Assembly (NCBI RefSeq): GCF_016862955.1
Contig: NZ_BONY01000028.1
Location: 1-64,000, forward strand
From: Rhizocola hellebori
GTDB taxonomy: Bacteria; Actinomycetota; Actinomycetes; Mycobacteriales; Micromonosporaceae
Length of the DNA: 64,000 nt
Direction of reading: 5' to 3'
Program-made: the position numbers and the translations under genes
Shown here: positions 42,269 to 50,311 of the stretch, piece by piece
Layout: each line of letters starts with the position of its first letter
Numbering within the stretch: the first letter of the stretch is position 1
The notes under the pieces: model-generated
Told to the model about the DNA's origin: nothing
Seen by the model: the letters and a program-made list of their open reading frames with translations, nothing else
Database searches by the model: none

Positions 42269-42967
42269 GTGCCCATCGCCAGTGAGCAGCCTGTGACCGG
42301 CTACCGTGAGCGGCGTTCCCGCCTGCCTGGCGTGGTGGCCTGGGAAAGGCCGACGCCTGAGGCCGACCCGGGGCTGGTTCTGCCCGATGGCTGCATGGAT
42401 CTCATTTGGACAGACGGCACGCTGATCGTCGCCGGGCCGGATACCCACGCGCACTCCTCGGGCGAGCCTGCGACCTACGCCGGGCTGCGGTTCGCGCCGG
42501 GCATGGGCCCCGCGGTGCTGGGGGTGCCCGCGGCGGCGCTGCGCGATCAGCGGGTGCCGCTGGCGCAGCTGTGGCCGGCGGCGAGGGTGCGCCGCCTGGC
42601 CGACCGGGTGACCGGTGCCGACAACCACCTGGCGGCGCTGGAAGATGTTGCCGCGCAAGTGATGCCGCCCAGCGATCCGGCGCTGGCCCTGATCGTCAAG
42701 TCGCTGGACGCCGGGGCGGGCGTGGCACAGACTGCTGCGCTGCTCGACATGGGCGAACGCCGGTTGCACCGGCGCTGCCTCGACGCCTTCGGCTACGGCC
42801 CCAAGACGCTCGCCCGGATCCTGCGGATGAACAGGGCCCTCGCCCTGGCCCGCGCCGGCACTCCATTCGCGACGGTCGCGGCGCAGGCGGGCTACGCCGA
42901 TCAGGCCCACCTGGCGCGCGACGTCAAGGACATGGCCGGGGTCCCGCTCAGCTCGCTGGTGGGGTGA
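42269..42967 (+). CDS. AraC-family regulator with DUF6597-like N-terminus
   Basis: Regulator of 232 aa. The N-terminal half (GLVLPDGCMDLIWTDGTLIVAGPDT, GLRFAPGMGPAVLGVPA) is the DUF6597-like sensing part common in actinobacterial AraC proteins; the C-terminal half holds two helix-turn-helix units (LLDMGERRLHRRCLDAFGYG, TVAAQAGYADQAHLARDVKD). TAGAAT (42258-42263) ends five bases before GTG 42269, a leaderless arrangement. It overlaps the convergent VOC gene by 20 bases; regulators of this type often sit next to glyoxalase-like genes. Confidence 0.88.
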   Translation: MPIASEQPVTGYRERRSRLPGVVAWERPTPEADPGLVLPDGCMDLIWTDGTLIVAGPDTHAHSSGEPATYAGLRFAPGMGPAVLGVPAAALRDQRVPLAQLWPAARVRRLADRVTGADNHLAALEDVAAQVMPPSDPALALIVKSLDAGAGVAQTAALLDMGERRLHRRCLDAFGYGPKTLARILRMNRALALARAGTPFATVAAQAGYADQAHLARDVKDMAGVPLSSLVG

Positions 42968-43352
42968 GGGGACAGAACAGATCCACGCCGTTGCCATCGG
43001 GATCGACGATGGTCGCATAACGCTGACCCCAGAAGGCGTCCCAGGGTTCCTTGTGCCCCCGATACCCAGCCGCGACGACCTCGGCGTAAAGCCGGTCGAC
43101 CTCCGCCGGGGAACCGCACAGGAAGGCCAGTGAGATGCGGGGGCTGCCGGTGGGCTCGGTCCATTCCGGATCGAAGGTGCGCACCATGCTGATCAGATCC
43201 CACGCGATCCTTATTCCGCCGGGAAGCGTGGACTCGACATGGTCCTCCTTCTCCGCGCCGGGCGGGAGGTCCAGCCCCATCAGCCGGTAGAACGCCAGTG
43301 CCTTGCCCATATCGGCAACGGCCATACCAATCATGTCCAGCCTGAGAGTCAT
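42948..43352 (-). CDS. VOC-family (glyoxalase/bleomycin-resistance) protein
   Basis: Small metalloenzyme or binding protein of 134 aa with two beta-alpha-beta-beta-beta units: LDMIGMAVADMGKALAFYRLMG and ISLAFLCGSPAEVDRLYAEV, ending in DPDGNGVDLFCPL, the usual VOC motif. The substrate is unknown. ATG 43352 is seven bases after TAGCTT (43360-43365, minus strand), so it is likely leaderless; a TTG nine bases upstream is less likely. It converges on the AraC gene with a 20-base overlap. Confidence 0.88.
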   Translation of the reverse strand: MTLRLDMIGMAVADMGKALAFYRLMGLDLPPGAEKEDHVESTLPGGIRIAWDLISMVRTFDPEWTEPTGSPRISLAFLCGSPAEVDRLYAEVVAAGYRGHKEPWDAFWGQRYATIVDPDGNGVDLFCPLTPPAS

Positions 43353-43395
43353 GACTATCAAGCTAGCTGGCGTTCTACCCTGCGTCTTGAACGAA

Positions 43396-45342
43396 TCAGA
43401 CAGCCGCCCCGGCGAACTGGGCCTGATACAGGCGTGCGTAGGCGCCGCCGGCGGCGATGAGCTTGTCGTGCGAGCCCTGCTCCACGATCCGGCCCGACTC
43501 CATCACCAGGATGACGTCGGCGTTGCGGATGGTGGACAGGCGGTGCGCGATGACAAAGCTGGTGCGGCCGGAGCGAAGCGAGGACATCGCCCGCTGGATG
43601 AGCACCTCGGTGCGCGTGTCCACGGAGCTGGTCGCCTCGTCGAGGATGAGGATGCTCGGCTCGGCCAGGAACGCCCGTGCGATGGTCAGCAGCTGCTTCT
43701 CACCCGCGCTCACGTTCGAGCCCTCCTCGTCGAGGATGGTCTCGTAGCCTTCGGGCAGCGTGCGCACGAACCGGTCGACATGGGTGGCCTTGGCCGCCGC
43801 GACTATCCGCTCGCGGGACGGGTTGTCGGCCCCATAAGCGATGTTGTCCGCGATGGTACCGCCGAAGAGCCAGGTGTCCTGCAAAACCATGCCCATCTTC
43901 GAGCGCAGGTCCTCGCGCGTCATCTTGGTGACGTCCACGCCGTCGAGGGTGATCCGCCCGCTGTCCACTTCGTAGAAGCGCATCAACAGGTTCACCAGCG
44001 TCGTCTTGCCCGCGCCGGTCGGCCCGACGATGGCGACGGTCTGGCCCGGCTCCACCCGCAGCGAGAGGTCCTCGATCAGCGGCTCCTCCTCCTTGTACCG
44101 GAAGGAGACGTTCTCGAAGGCGACCTCGCCCCGCGCCTGCGGCACCCGTTCCGGCAGCACCGGCTCGCGGCTCTGCTCTTCGGCATCGAGCAGGCCGAAG
44201 ACCCGCTCGGCCGACGCGACACCAGACTGCACCAGGTTGGACATGGCCGCGACCTGGCTCAGCGGCTGGCTGAACTGGCGCGAGTATTGAATGAACGCCT
44301 GCACATCACCGAGACTGAGCGAGCCGTTGGCCACGCGCAGCGCGCCGACCACGGCGACGAGCACGTAGTTCAGGTTGCCGATGAAGAACATCGCGGGCTG
44401 GATCATCCCGGAGATGAACTGCGCCTTGAAACTCGACGCGTAGAGGGCATCGTTGTGCTGTTTGAACGTCGCGGAGGCCTCCTTGCGCCGCCCGAAGACC
44501 TTCACCAGCGAGTGCCCGGTGTACATCTCCTCGATGTGCGCGTTGAGCTTTCCGGTGGTCGCCCACTGCGCGATGAACTGGGGCTGCGCCTTCTTGCCGA
44601 TCCGCATCGTGACGAAGACCGACACCGGTACGGTCACCAGCGCGATGAGCGCGAGCAGCGGCGAAATCCAGAACATCATTGCCAGCACGCCGATGATGGT
44701 GAGCACCGAGTTCATCAGCTGGCTCATCGACTGCTGCATCGTCTGCGCCACATTGTCGATGTCGTTGGTGGCCCGGCTGAGCACCTCACCGCGGGCCTGC
44801 TTGTCGAAGTAGCTCAACGGAAGCCGGGACAGCTTGGCCTCGACCTCTTCGCGCAGCCGGTAAATGGTGCGCTGCACGACCGTGGTGATGAGCCGGAACT
44901 GGAACAGCGAGAACACCGACGAGGCCACGTAGACGGCCAGCGCCCACATCAGCACCTGGCTCAGCTTGGTGAAGTCGATGCCCTGTCCCGGCACGACGCT
45001 CATCGAGGCCACCAGGTCGGCGAAGGTGTTGTTGCCCGACAGCCGGATCGCTTCCACCGCCTGGTCTTTGGTCAGCTCCGCGGGCAGCTGTGAGCCGATG
45101 AAGCCCTCAAAGATCACGTCGGTGGCGTGGCCGAGGATCTTCGGCCCGATCACCGCGAGCGTGACACCGGTGATGCCGAGCACCAGCGCGGCCCAAAGCA
45201 GCTTCTTGTCCGGGCGCAGCATCCCCAGGATCCGCCGCACCGAGGCCTTGAAGTTCATCGGCTTGGCGATCGGCGGCCCGGCCATCATCGCCGCGGGCCC
45301 AAAACGGGGGTTGGATTCGGGTTTACGAGTGGGGGCGCTCAT
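43396..45342 (-). CDS. ABC exporter half-transporter, catalytic subunit
   Basis: Membrane-ATPase half transporter of 648 aa, partner of the protein at 45339-47072. Residues 1-380 hold six helices with a long loop after the first; the ATPase domain has Walker A GPTGAGKTT, Walker B ILILDEATSSVD with the catalytic Glu, and a signature altered to NVSAGEKQLLT. This combination is known from heterodimeric exporters, where the intact Walker B subunit pairs with the canonical signature of its partner. Its ATG overlaps the partner's stop (ATGA). Substrate unknown; a multidrug role is likely given the TetR gene upstream. Confidence 0.92.
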   Translation of the reverse strand: MSAPTRKPESNPRFGPAAMMAGPPIAKPMNFKASVRRILGMLRPDKKLLWAALVLGITGVTLAVIGPKILGHATDVIFEGFIGSQLPAELTKDQAVEAIRLSGNNTFADLVASMSVVPGQGIDFTKLSQVLMWALAVYVASSVFSLFQFRLITTVVQRTIYRLREEVEAKLSRLPLSYFDKQARGEVLSRATNDIDNVAQTMQQSMSQLMNSVLTIIGVLAMMFWISPLLALIALVTVPVSVFVTMRIGKKAQPQFIAQWATTGKLNAHIEEMYTGHSLVKVFGRRKEASATFKQHNDALYASSFKAQFISGMIQPAMFFIGNLNYVLVAVVGALRVANGSLSLGDVQAFIQYSRQFSQPLSQVAAMSNLVQSGVASAERVFGLLDAEEQSREPVLPERVPQARGEVAFENVSFRYKEEEPLIEDLSLRVEPGQTVAIVGPTGAGKTTLVNLLMRFYEVDSGRITLDGVDVTKMTREDLRSKMGMVLQDTWLFGGTIADNIAYGADNPSRERIVAAAKATHVDRFVRTLPEGYETILDEEGSNVSAGEKQLLTIARAFLAEPSILILDEATSSVDTRTEVLIQRAMSSLRSGRTSFVIAHRLSTIRNADVILVMESGRIVEQGSHDKLIAAGGAYARLYQAQFAGAAV

Positions 45343-47072
45343 GCTGCTTCTTCCTCCGTGAGCTGGGACAGCACGATTTCCCGATAGGTTTCGTTGCTGC
45401 GCATGAGTTCTGTGTGGGTACCGTTGCCGACCACCTGCCCGTCGTCGAGCACCAGGATCCGGTCGGCGTCGCGGATGGTGTTGACGCGCTGGGCCACGAT
45501 GACGACCGTGGCGTCGGTGGTTTCGCGGGCCAGAGCCGCGCGCAGCGCGGCGTCGGTGGAGTAGTCGAGCGCTGAGAACGAGTCGTCGAACAGGTAGATC
45601 TCGGGGCGGCGCACCAGAGCGCGGGCGATGGCCAGCCGCTGGCGCTGCCCGCCCGAGACGTTCGTGCCGCCCTGTGCGATCGGGGCGTTGAGCCCCTCCG
45701 GCATCTGCTCGACGAAGTCTCGCGCCTGGGCCACCTCCAGCGCCTTCCACAGCTCCTCGTCGGTGGCGTCGGCGTTGCCGTATCTGAGGTTGCTGGCGAC
45801 GGTACCCGTAAAGAGATAAGGCTTTTGGGGCACGAAGCCGACGGTGCGCGACAGGGCGCCGGGCTCCAGCTTGCGCACGTCGACCTCATCGACGAGCACC
45901 TGGCCGCCCGTGGCGTCGAACAGCCGGGGCACCAGGTGCAGCAGCGTCGACTTTCCACTGCCCGTGCTGCCGATGATGGCCGTCGTCTCGCCCGGGCGTG
46001 CGATCAGGTCGATGCCGCGCAGCACCGGCTCCTCCGCGCCGGGGTAGCGGAACTCGACATCGCGCATTTCGAGGTGGCCGTTGGACCCCAGGATCGTCAC
46101 CGGATCGGACGGCGGGGCGACACTCGACTCGGTGTCGAGCACCTCCTCGATCCGCTCAGCGCACACCTCGGCCCGCGGGATCATCATGAACATGAACGTG
46201 GCCATCATCACGGCCATGAGGATCTGCATCAGATAGCTGAGAAACGCTGTCAGCGCACCGATTTCCATCTCGCCGCTGTCGATGCGCATCGAGCCGAACC
46301 AGAGCACGGCCACGGTGGTCACGTTAATGATGAGCATGACGAGCGGGAACATGAACGCCATCAGCTTGCCGACGGCCAGCGAGACAGCGGTCAGGTCGCT
46401 GTTGGCGCCCGCGAAACGCTCCTGCTCGTGCTTGTCGCGCACGAAGGCGCGGATGACCCGGATGCCCGTGATCTGCTCCCGCATCACGCGGTTGACCTCA
46501 TCGATGTTGTTCTGCATCGCGCGGAACAGCGGGCGCATCCGGTAGATGATGATCCCGATCCCGATCACCAGAGCCGGGATCACGGCCAGCAGCAGGCCGG
46601 AGAGCTGCACATCGAGCCTCAACGCGAGGATGATGCCGCCGACCATCATGATGGGCGCCGACACCATCATGGTGAACGTCATCAGCGCCAGCATCTGCAC
46701 CTGGAGCACGTCGTTGGTGGTCCGCGTGATCAGCGACGGGGCCCCGAAGTGGCCCACCTCGCGCGCCGAGAAGTCTTGTATCCGCTCGAAGATGGCCGAT
46801 CTGATGTCGCGTCCGGCCGCCATGGCGGTCTGCGCTCCAAAGTAGACAGCGCCCACGGAGCAGACGAGCTGCACCAGCGAAACGCCGAGCATGATCCCAC
46901 CGACGCGCAGAATGTAGTTGATGTCGCCCTTGACGACTCCGTGGTCGATGATGTCGGCGTAAAGGGTGGGCAGGTAGAGGGTGGCGACGGTCTGAATCAG
47001 TTGCAACAGCACGACCAGAGTGAGCTGTCGCTTGTAGGGGGCAAGGTGACGGCGCAGGAGTCTAATCAGCAT
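45339..47072 (-). CDS. ABC exporter half-transporter, degenerate-site subunit
   Basis: Partner half transporter of 577 aa. Six helices are followed by an ATPase domain with Walker A GSTGSGKST, a canonical signature NVSGGQRQRLAIARAL and Walker B IYLFDDSFSALD, where Asp replaces the catalytic Glu. The substitution marks the non-hydrolysing site of heterodimeric exporters such as TM287/288. The ATG overlaps the end of the tetR gene by seven bases and its stop overlaps the start of the second subunit by four, so the three genes form one coupled operon. Confidence 0.92.
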   Translation of the reverse strand: MLIRLLRRHLAPYKRQLTLVVLLQLIQTVATLYLPTLYADIIDHGVVKGDINYILRVGGIMLGVSLVQLVCSVGAVYFGAQTAMAAGRDIRSAIFERIQDFSAREVGHFGAPSLITRTTNDVLQVQMLALMTFTMMVSAPIMMVGGIILALRLDVQLSGLLLAVIPALVIGIGIIIYRMRPLFRAMQNNIDEVNRVMREQITGIRVIRAFVRDKHEQERFAGANSDLTAVSLAVGKLMAFMFPLVMLIINVTTVAVLWFGSMRIDSGEMEIGALTAFLSYLMQILMAVMMATFMFMMIPRAEVCAERIEEVLDTESSVAPPSDPVTILGSNGHLEMRDVEFRYPGAEEPVLRGIDLIARPGETTAIIGSTGSGKSTLLHLVPRLFDATGGQVLVDEVDVRKLEPGALSRTVGFVPQKPYLFTGTVASNLRYGNADATDEELWKALEVAQARDFVEQMPEGLNAPIAQGGTNVSGGQRQRLAIARALVRRPEIYLFDDSFSALDYSTDAALRAALARETTDATVVIVAQRVNTIRDADRILVLDDGQVVGNGTHTELMRSNETYREIVLSQLTEEEAA

Positions 47073-47656
47073 GGGAGTTCTTTCTTGGCTTCGGGGAACA
47101 GCGCTCCGTCGAGGACCACGGTGACCATGTCGTCACCGGAGATGGCATCCTTCGGGTTGTGGCACATGATCATGGAGATGAGCAGCCAGGCGATGGAATC
47201 CGCGGGCAGGCGCAACTGGTGCTGGTCGGGTTTGAGTAGGTCGGTGAGGGCTTGCACGATCCTGGCCATGCCTTCGCGCGCATCGGCCGGCTGGATCGCG
47301 ACACCTGAGGCGCGCAGGGCCATGATCAGGGGGAGGTTGTCCTTGAACCGGCGCATGATCACGTGTACTGCGGTCCTGAGCCGGAATCGAAGATCGGGAT
47401 CGCCCGCGATCGCCTTGATCGACTCGATGGCTGGCGCCGGGTCGAAGGCGTAGGCCAGCGTCGCGGAGATCAGGGCCGCCTTGTCGGGGAAGGCCCGGAA
47501 GATCGTCCCCTCGGCCACCCCGGCACACTCCGCGATCTTGCGGGTGCTCACGTTGAGCCCCTCGGCTCTCAGCAGGGGTAACGTGGCCGCAATGATGGCC
47601 GCCCGCCTGCTCTCGGGCGCTAACGGCGCAGCTCGCCGCCGCATCTGCTCGTTCAC
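47066..47656 (-). CDS. TetR-family repressor of the ABC exporter operon
   Basis: Regulator of 196 aa. The N-terminal DNA-binding domain has RAAIIAATLPLLRAEG and the helix-turn-helix STRKIAECAGVAEGTIFRAFPDKAAL (about 37-61); the remainder is a ligand-binding helical domain. It opens the exporter operon, so it should repress itself and the two ABC subunits. GTG 47656 is used; TAGATT (47663-47668 on the minus strand) ends six bases before it, and the palindrome at 47671-47686 lies just upstream of that -10 box. ATG 47644 is an alternative start. Confidence 0.92.
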   Translation of the reverse strand: MNEQMRRRAAPLAPESRRAAIIAATLPLLRAEGLNVSTRKIAECAGVAEGTIFRAFPDKAALISATLAYAFDPAPAIESIKAIAGDPDLRFRLRTAVHVIMRRFKDNLPLIMALRASGVAIQPADAREGMARIVQALTDLLKPDQHQLRLPADSIAWLLISMIMCHNPKDAISGDDMVTVVLDGALFPEAKKELPC

Positions 47657-47670
47657 GCGGCCAATCTAAT

Positions 47671-47686
47671 GAGTGAGCACTCACTC
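47671..47686. promoter_or_regulatory. TetR autoregulatory operator
   Basis: GAGTGAG-CA-CTCACTC, perfect 7-bp arms around a 2-bp spacer, directly upstream of the -10 hexamer of the tetR/exporter operon. Confidence 0.85.
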
Positions 47687-47716
47687 CGCAATCGAATATC
47701 GCTCGCGGCTGAACGC

Positions 47717-48613
47717 TCACCCCCGAGTGGCGGCGGGCTTGGTGAGGAGGGCTCGGCCGGTGGCTGGGTCGGGTAGGCCGGCGGTGTCGCCGTGGGCGGC
47801 CACGACGCCTGCCGCGAGAACGCTGCCGATGTGAGCGGCGGCGGCGGGGGAAGCACCGCGTAAGCGGGCGGCGAGGTAGCCGCCGGCGAAGGCGTCGCCC
47901 GCGCCGACCGGGTCGACGACCTCGGTCGCGTAGGACGGCAGGTGACCGCCGCGGAAGTAGCAGCCCTGCGCACCCGCCTTGAGGATGACCTCGCCCGGGA
48001 ACGCGGCGAAGACGTCGGTGGTGCCGAAGATGAGGTGTGCCTCGTCGAGGCCGAGGATGAGGATGTCGACGTGGGGCAGTAGCAGACGGGCGAAGGCGGC
48101 CTGGTCGTCCAGCGGGCCGAGGCCGGGGCGGAAGTTGGGGTCGAAGGCGAGCCGCACCCGCGGGGCGAGGTGCAGCACCGCGGCACGCGGACCGTCGCCC
48201 AGCGCGGCGGTGATGCCGGAGACGGCGACCAGCCCGGGACGTGCTGCGAGCAGCCGGTCGGCGTCGGAAGTGTCCATTGTGGACGCAGCTGACCCCTTGC
48301 GGTAGTAGTAGACGCGCCTTTCCCCGTCGGGTTGGACGTCCTTGAGAAACAGGCCGGTGGGGTGATCCGGGTCGGTCATGGCGAGCGCCGTGGACACGCC
48401 GAGGCCGTCCAGGCCGGCGAGGACCCGCTCGCCCAGCGGGTCAGCGCCGACCCGGGTACACAGCGCGGTGGCGATGCCCAGCCGCGCGGCGGCGGCGCAG
48501 AGGTTGAACTCGGCCCCGGCGATGTGAACGTCGACGGCCGGAGCGGTGGCAAGCGAGGTCGATTCGAAGAGCACCATCGCCTCGCCGAGACCGGCGAGTT
48601 CTAGCTCAGCCAT
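47717..48613 (-). CDS. kdgK: PfkB-family sugar kinase, probable 2-keto-3-deoxygluconate kinase
   Basis: Ribokinase-fold kinase of 298 aa. Marks are GEAMVLFE near the start, the GAEFNLCAAAARLGI motif (about 33-47), RLAFDPNFRPGL and the catalytic DPVGAGDAFAGGYLAARL with the base Asp (about 246). KDG kinases share the YYYRKGSAAS element seen here. It would phosphorylate 2-keto-3-deoxygluconate to KDPG, the substrate of the aldolase encoded at 55295. The start overlaps the SDR stop by 13 bases. It is the last gene of the minus-strand arm of the IclR locus. Confidence 0.85.
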   Translation of the reverse strand: MAELELAGLGEAMVLFESTSLATAPAVDVHIAGAEFNLCAAAARLGIATALCTRVGADPLGERVLAGLDGLGVSTALAMTDPDHPTGLFLKDVQPDGERRVYYYRKGSAASTMDTSDADRLLAARPGLVAVSGITAALGDGPRAAVLHLAPRVRLAFDPNFRPGLGPLDDQAAFARLLLPHVDILILGLDEAHLIFGTTDVFAAFPGEVILKAGAQGCYFRGGHLPSYATEVVDPVGAGDAFAGGYLAARLRGASPAAAAHIGSVLAAGVVAAHGDTAGLPDPATGRALLTKPAATRG

Positions 48614-49422
48614 CGCGCCCGCAGATCGGGCCGGATGAAGGCGGCGGGCGACGCGATGGAAAGGCCGCCGTCGACCGGCAGCACCACGCCGGTGACGAAG
48701 GTCGCGCCAGCCAGGAAGTGCACTGCTTGCGCTACTTCTTCGGGGGTACCGATCCTGCCGAGCGGATACCCCGCCGCCGCGTCCGGGACGCCGGTAGGGC
48801 CGATCATGCCGGGGGCGACCGCGTTGACGCGGATTCCGCGCGGGCCGTATTCGAGCGCGAGCTGGCGTACCAACCCTTCCAGGCCAGACTTCGCCGCCGC
48901 GTAGGCGGGCACGCCGGGCGCGGCGAGCGTGGCGTTGACCGAGCTGACCGCCACCACCGCGCCCCCGGCACGCATGTGCGGCAACGCCGCCCGGCTGACC
49001 GCGAAAGCGGTGCCGAGCGTCGCCGTCATCGCGGCCTGCCACTGCTCGTCGGTGGTGTCGGTGATAGGCGAAACCGGCATCGCCGCCGCGGCGAGCACCA
49101 CCACATCGATGCCGCCCGCCAAGTCGATCACAGCCGCAACGGCCCGCTCCGCGCCGTCAGCGGTCGAGCAGTCAAGCCCCAGCAAAGCCAGCAAACCGCC
49201 CCCGCTGCCGGTGCCCGGCGGCACTGCGGTGTTGCTGGCGGTTGGAGGCGCGGCGGTGTTGCTGGCGCCTGGTTGCGGTGCGACGGCGGTTTCGGGTGCG
49301 GGCACGGTGTTGGTGGGGCTGGGCTGTGGCAATGAGACTGCCACGACCGCGTCGGCGGCGAATGCCGCGCAGATTGCCTGGCCGATCGGCGAGCTGGCGC
49401 CTACCACGAGCACGCCTTTCAT
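48601..49422 (-). CDS. SDR oxidoreductase with a low-complexity insertion
   Basis: Short-chain dehydrogenase of 273 aa. The Rossmann motif is GASSPIGQA (8-16), the active-site residues are Ser in VVAVSSVN, Tyr in PAYAAAKSG and the following Lys, and VNAVAPGMIGPTG follows. Between the second strand and the helix that normally comes next lie residues 31-76, a Pro/Ala/Thr/Gly-rich stretch with repeated SNTAxPP units, before LGLDCS resumes the fold. The insertion is in the cofactor-specificity region. The enzyme probably reduces or oxidises a sugar acid. The stop overlaps the KDG kinase start. Confidence 0.85.
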   Translation of the reverse strand: MKGVLVVGASSPIGQAICAAFAADAVVAVSLPQPSPTNTVPAPETAVAPQPGASNTAAPPTASNTAVPPGTGSGGGLLALLGLDCSTADGAERAVAAVIDLAGGIDVVVLAAAAMPVSPITDTTDEQWQAAMTATLGTAFAVSRAALPHMRAGGAVVAVSSVNATLAAPGVPAYAAAKSGLEGLVRQLALEYGPRGIRVNAVAPGMIGPTGVPDAAAGYPLGRIGTPEEVAQAVHFLAGATFVTGVVLPVDGGLSIASPAAFIRPDLRARWLS

Positions 49423-49459
49423 CGCGCGGCCGGTGCGGCGCTGGGAGGTGGGTGTTGGG

Positions 49460-50311
49460 TCATATCAGTTCCAGGTCGCGCAGGATGTCATCGAGGTAGG
49501 CAAGGGTGGCGGGATCGGCGTCGGAGGCGGGGGAGCGCACCGTGGCCGAGGCGATGATGCCGCGCCGCACGAGCACATGTTTGTGGATGGACCAGGCGAT
49601 CCCGGGCTGCAGGCCGAACCGGATGAGGGGCAGCAGGCGGTTGAACTCCTCGCGTGACCGGGAGCGCAGCACCGGCGCGAGCAGGTCGGGGAACTCGCAC
49701 GCGGGCATGGTGCCCACCGCGCCGCGGGCGTACTCCTCCAGCACGAAAAGGGCGTTCTGCCCACCGAGCACGAGGAAGTCCGGTGAGGTGGCCTGGACGA
49801 CCGCGCCCACCTTCGGCGCAGTGGGCTGGGTCTCCACCTTGACCGAGGCCACACCCTCCAATTTGGACAGCTCGGCGATCAGGGGCACCGGCATGTTGAC
49901 CCCGGTGGGGCCGGGCGCGTCCTGGACCATGACCGGCAGCCCCCCGGCCGCGGCGACCTCGCCGTAGAAGTCGACAAGCTGGGCCTGGCTCGGCTTGACC
50001 ATGTAGGGCGGCAGCACCATCGCCGCGCCGGCCCCGTGCGACGCGGCGAGGCGGGTCTGCTCGACCGCCTCCCGCACCGCGGTCGCGCCCACCCCGGCGA
50101 CCACCGGAAGGCCGGACCGGACAACGGTTTGGAGGATCTGTACGCGTTCCGCCGTGGTCAGCGCGAAGCCCTCGCTGGCGAAGCCGAAGACCGCGACCCC
50201 GTCCACGCCCGACGCGACCTGAAAGTCGACAAGCCGCTGCAGCGATTCCAGATCGAGCTCGCCCGACGGGTGGAAAGGGGTGGCCAAGACGGGGATGAGG
50301 CCGGTGGTCAT
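49460..50311 (-). CDS. DHDPS/N-acetylneuraminate lyase-family enzyme
   Basis: Class I aldolase-type TIM barrel of 283 aa. The start IPVLATPFHPSGELD and GFASEGFALTTAER are typical. The Schiff-base Lys is in ASVKVET (about residue 160). The position of the catalytic Tyr, usually YNxPxRTG, reads QDAPGPTG, so Tyr is replaced by Gln. In this locus it probably cleaves or dehydrates a 2-keto-3-deoxy sugar acid. GGAGGATGC precedes the ATG, which also overlaps the stop of the upstream dehydratase gene (ATGA). Confidence 0.85.
   Translation of the reverse strand: MTTGLIPVLATPFHPSGELDLESLQRLVDFQVASGVDGVAVFGFASEGFALTTAERVQILQTVVRSGLPVVAGVGATAVREAVEQTRLAASHGAGAAMVLPPYMVKPSQAQLVDFYGEVAAAGGLPVMVQDAPGPTGVNMPVPLIAELSKLEGVASVKVETQPTAPKVGAVVQATSPDFLVLGGQNALFVLEEYARGAVGTMPACEFPDLLAPVLRSRSREEFNRLLPLIRFGLQPGIAWSIHKHVLVRRGIIASATVRSPASDADPATLAYLDDILRDLELI

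Noticed and set aside
43303-45093. Plus-strand open frame of 596 codons opposite an ABC exporter gene
   Set aside because: Shadow frame; composition is Arg/His/Gly-rich and no motif is present.
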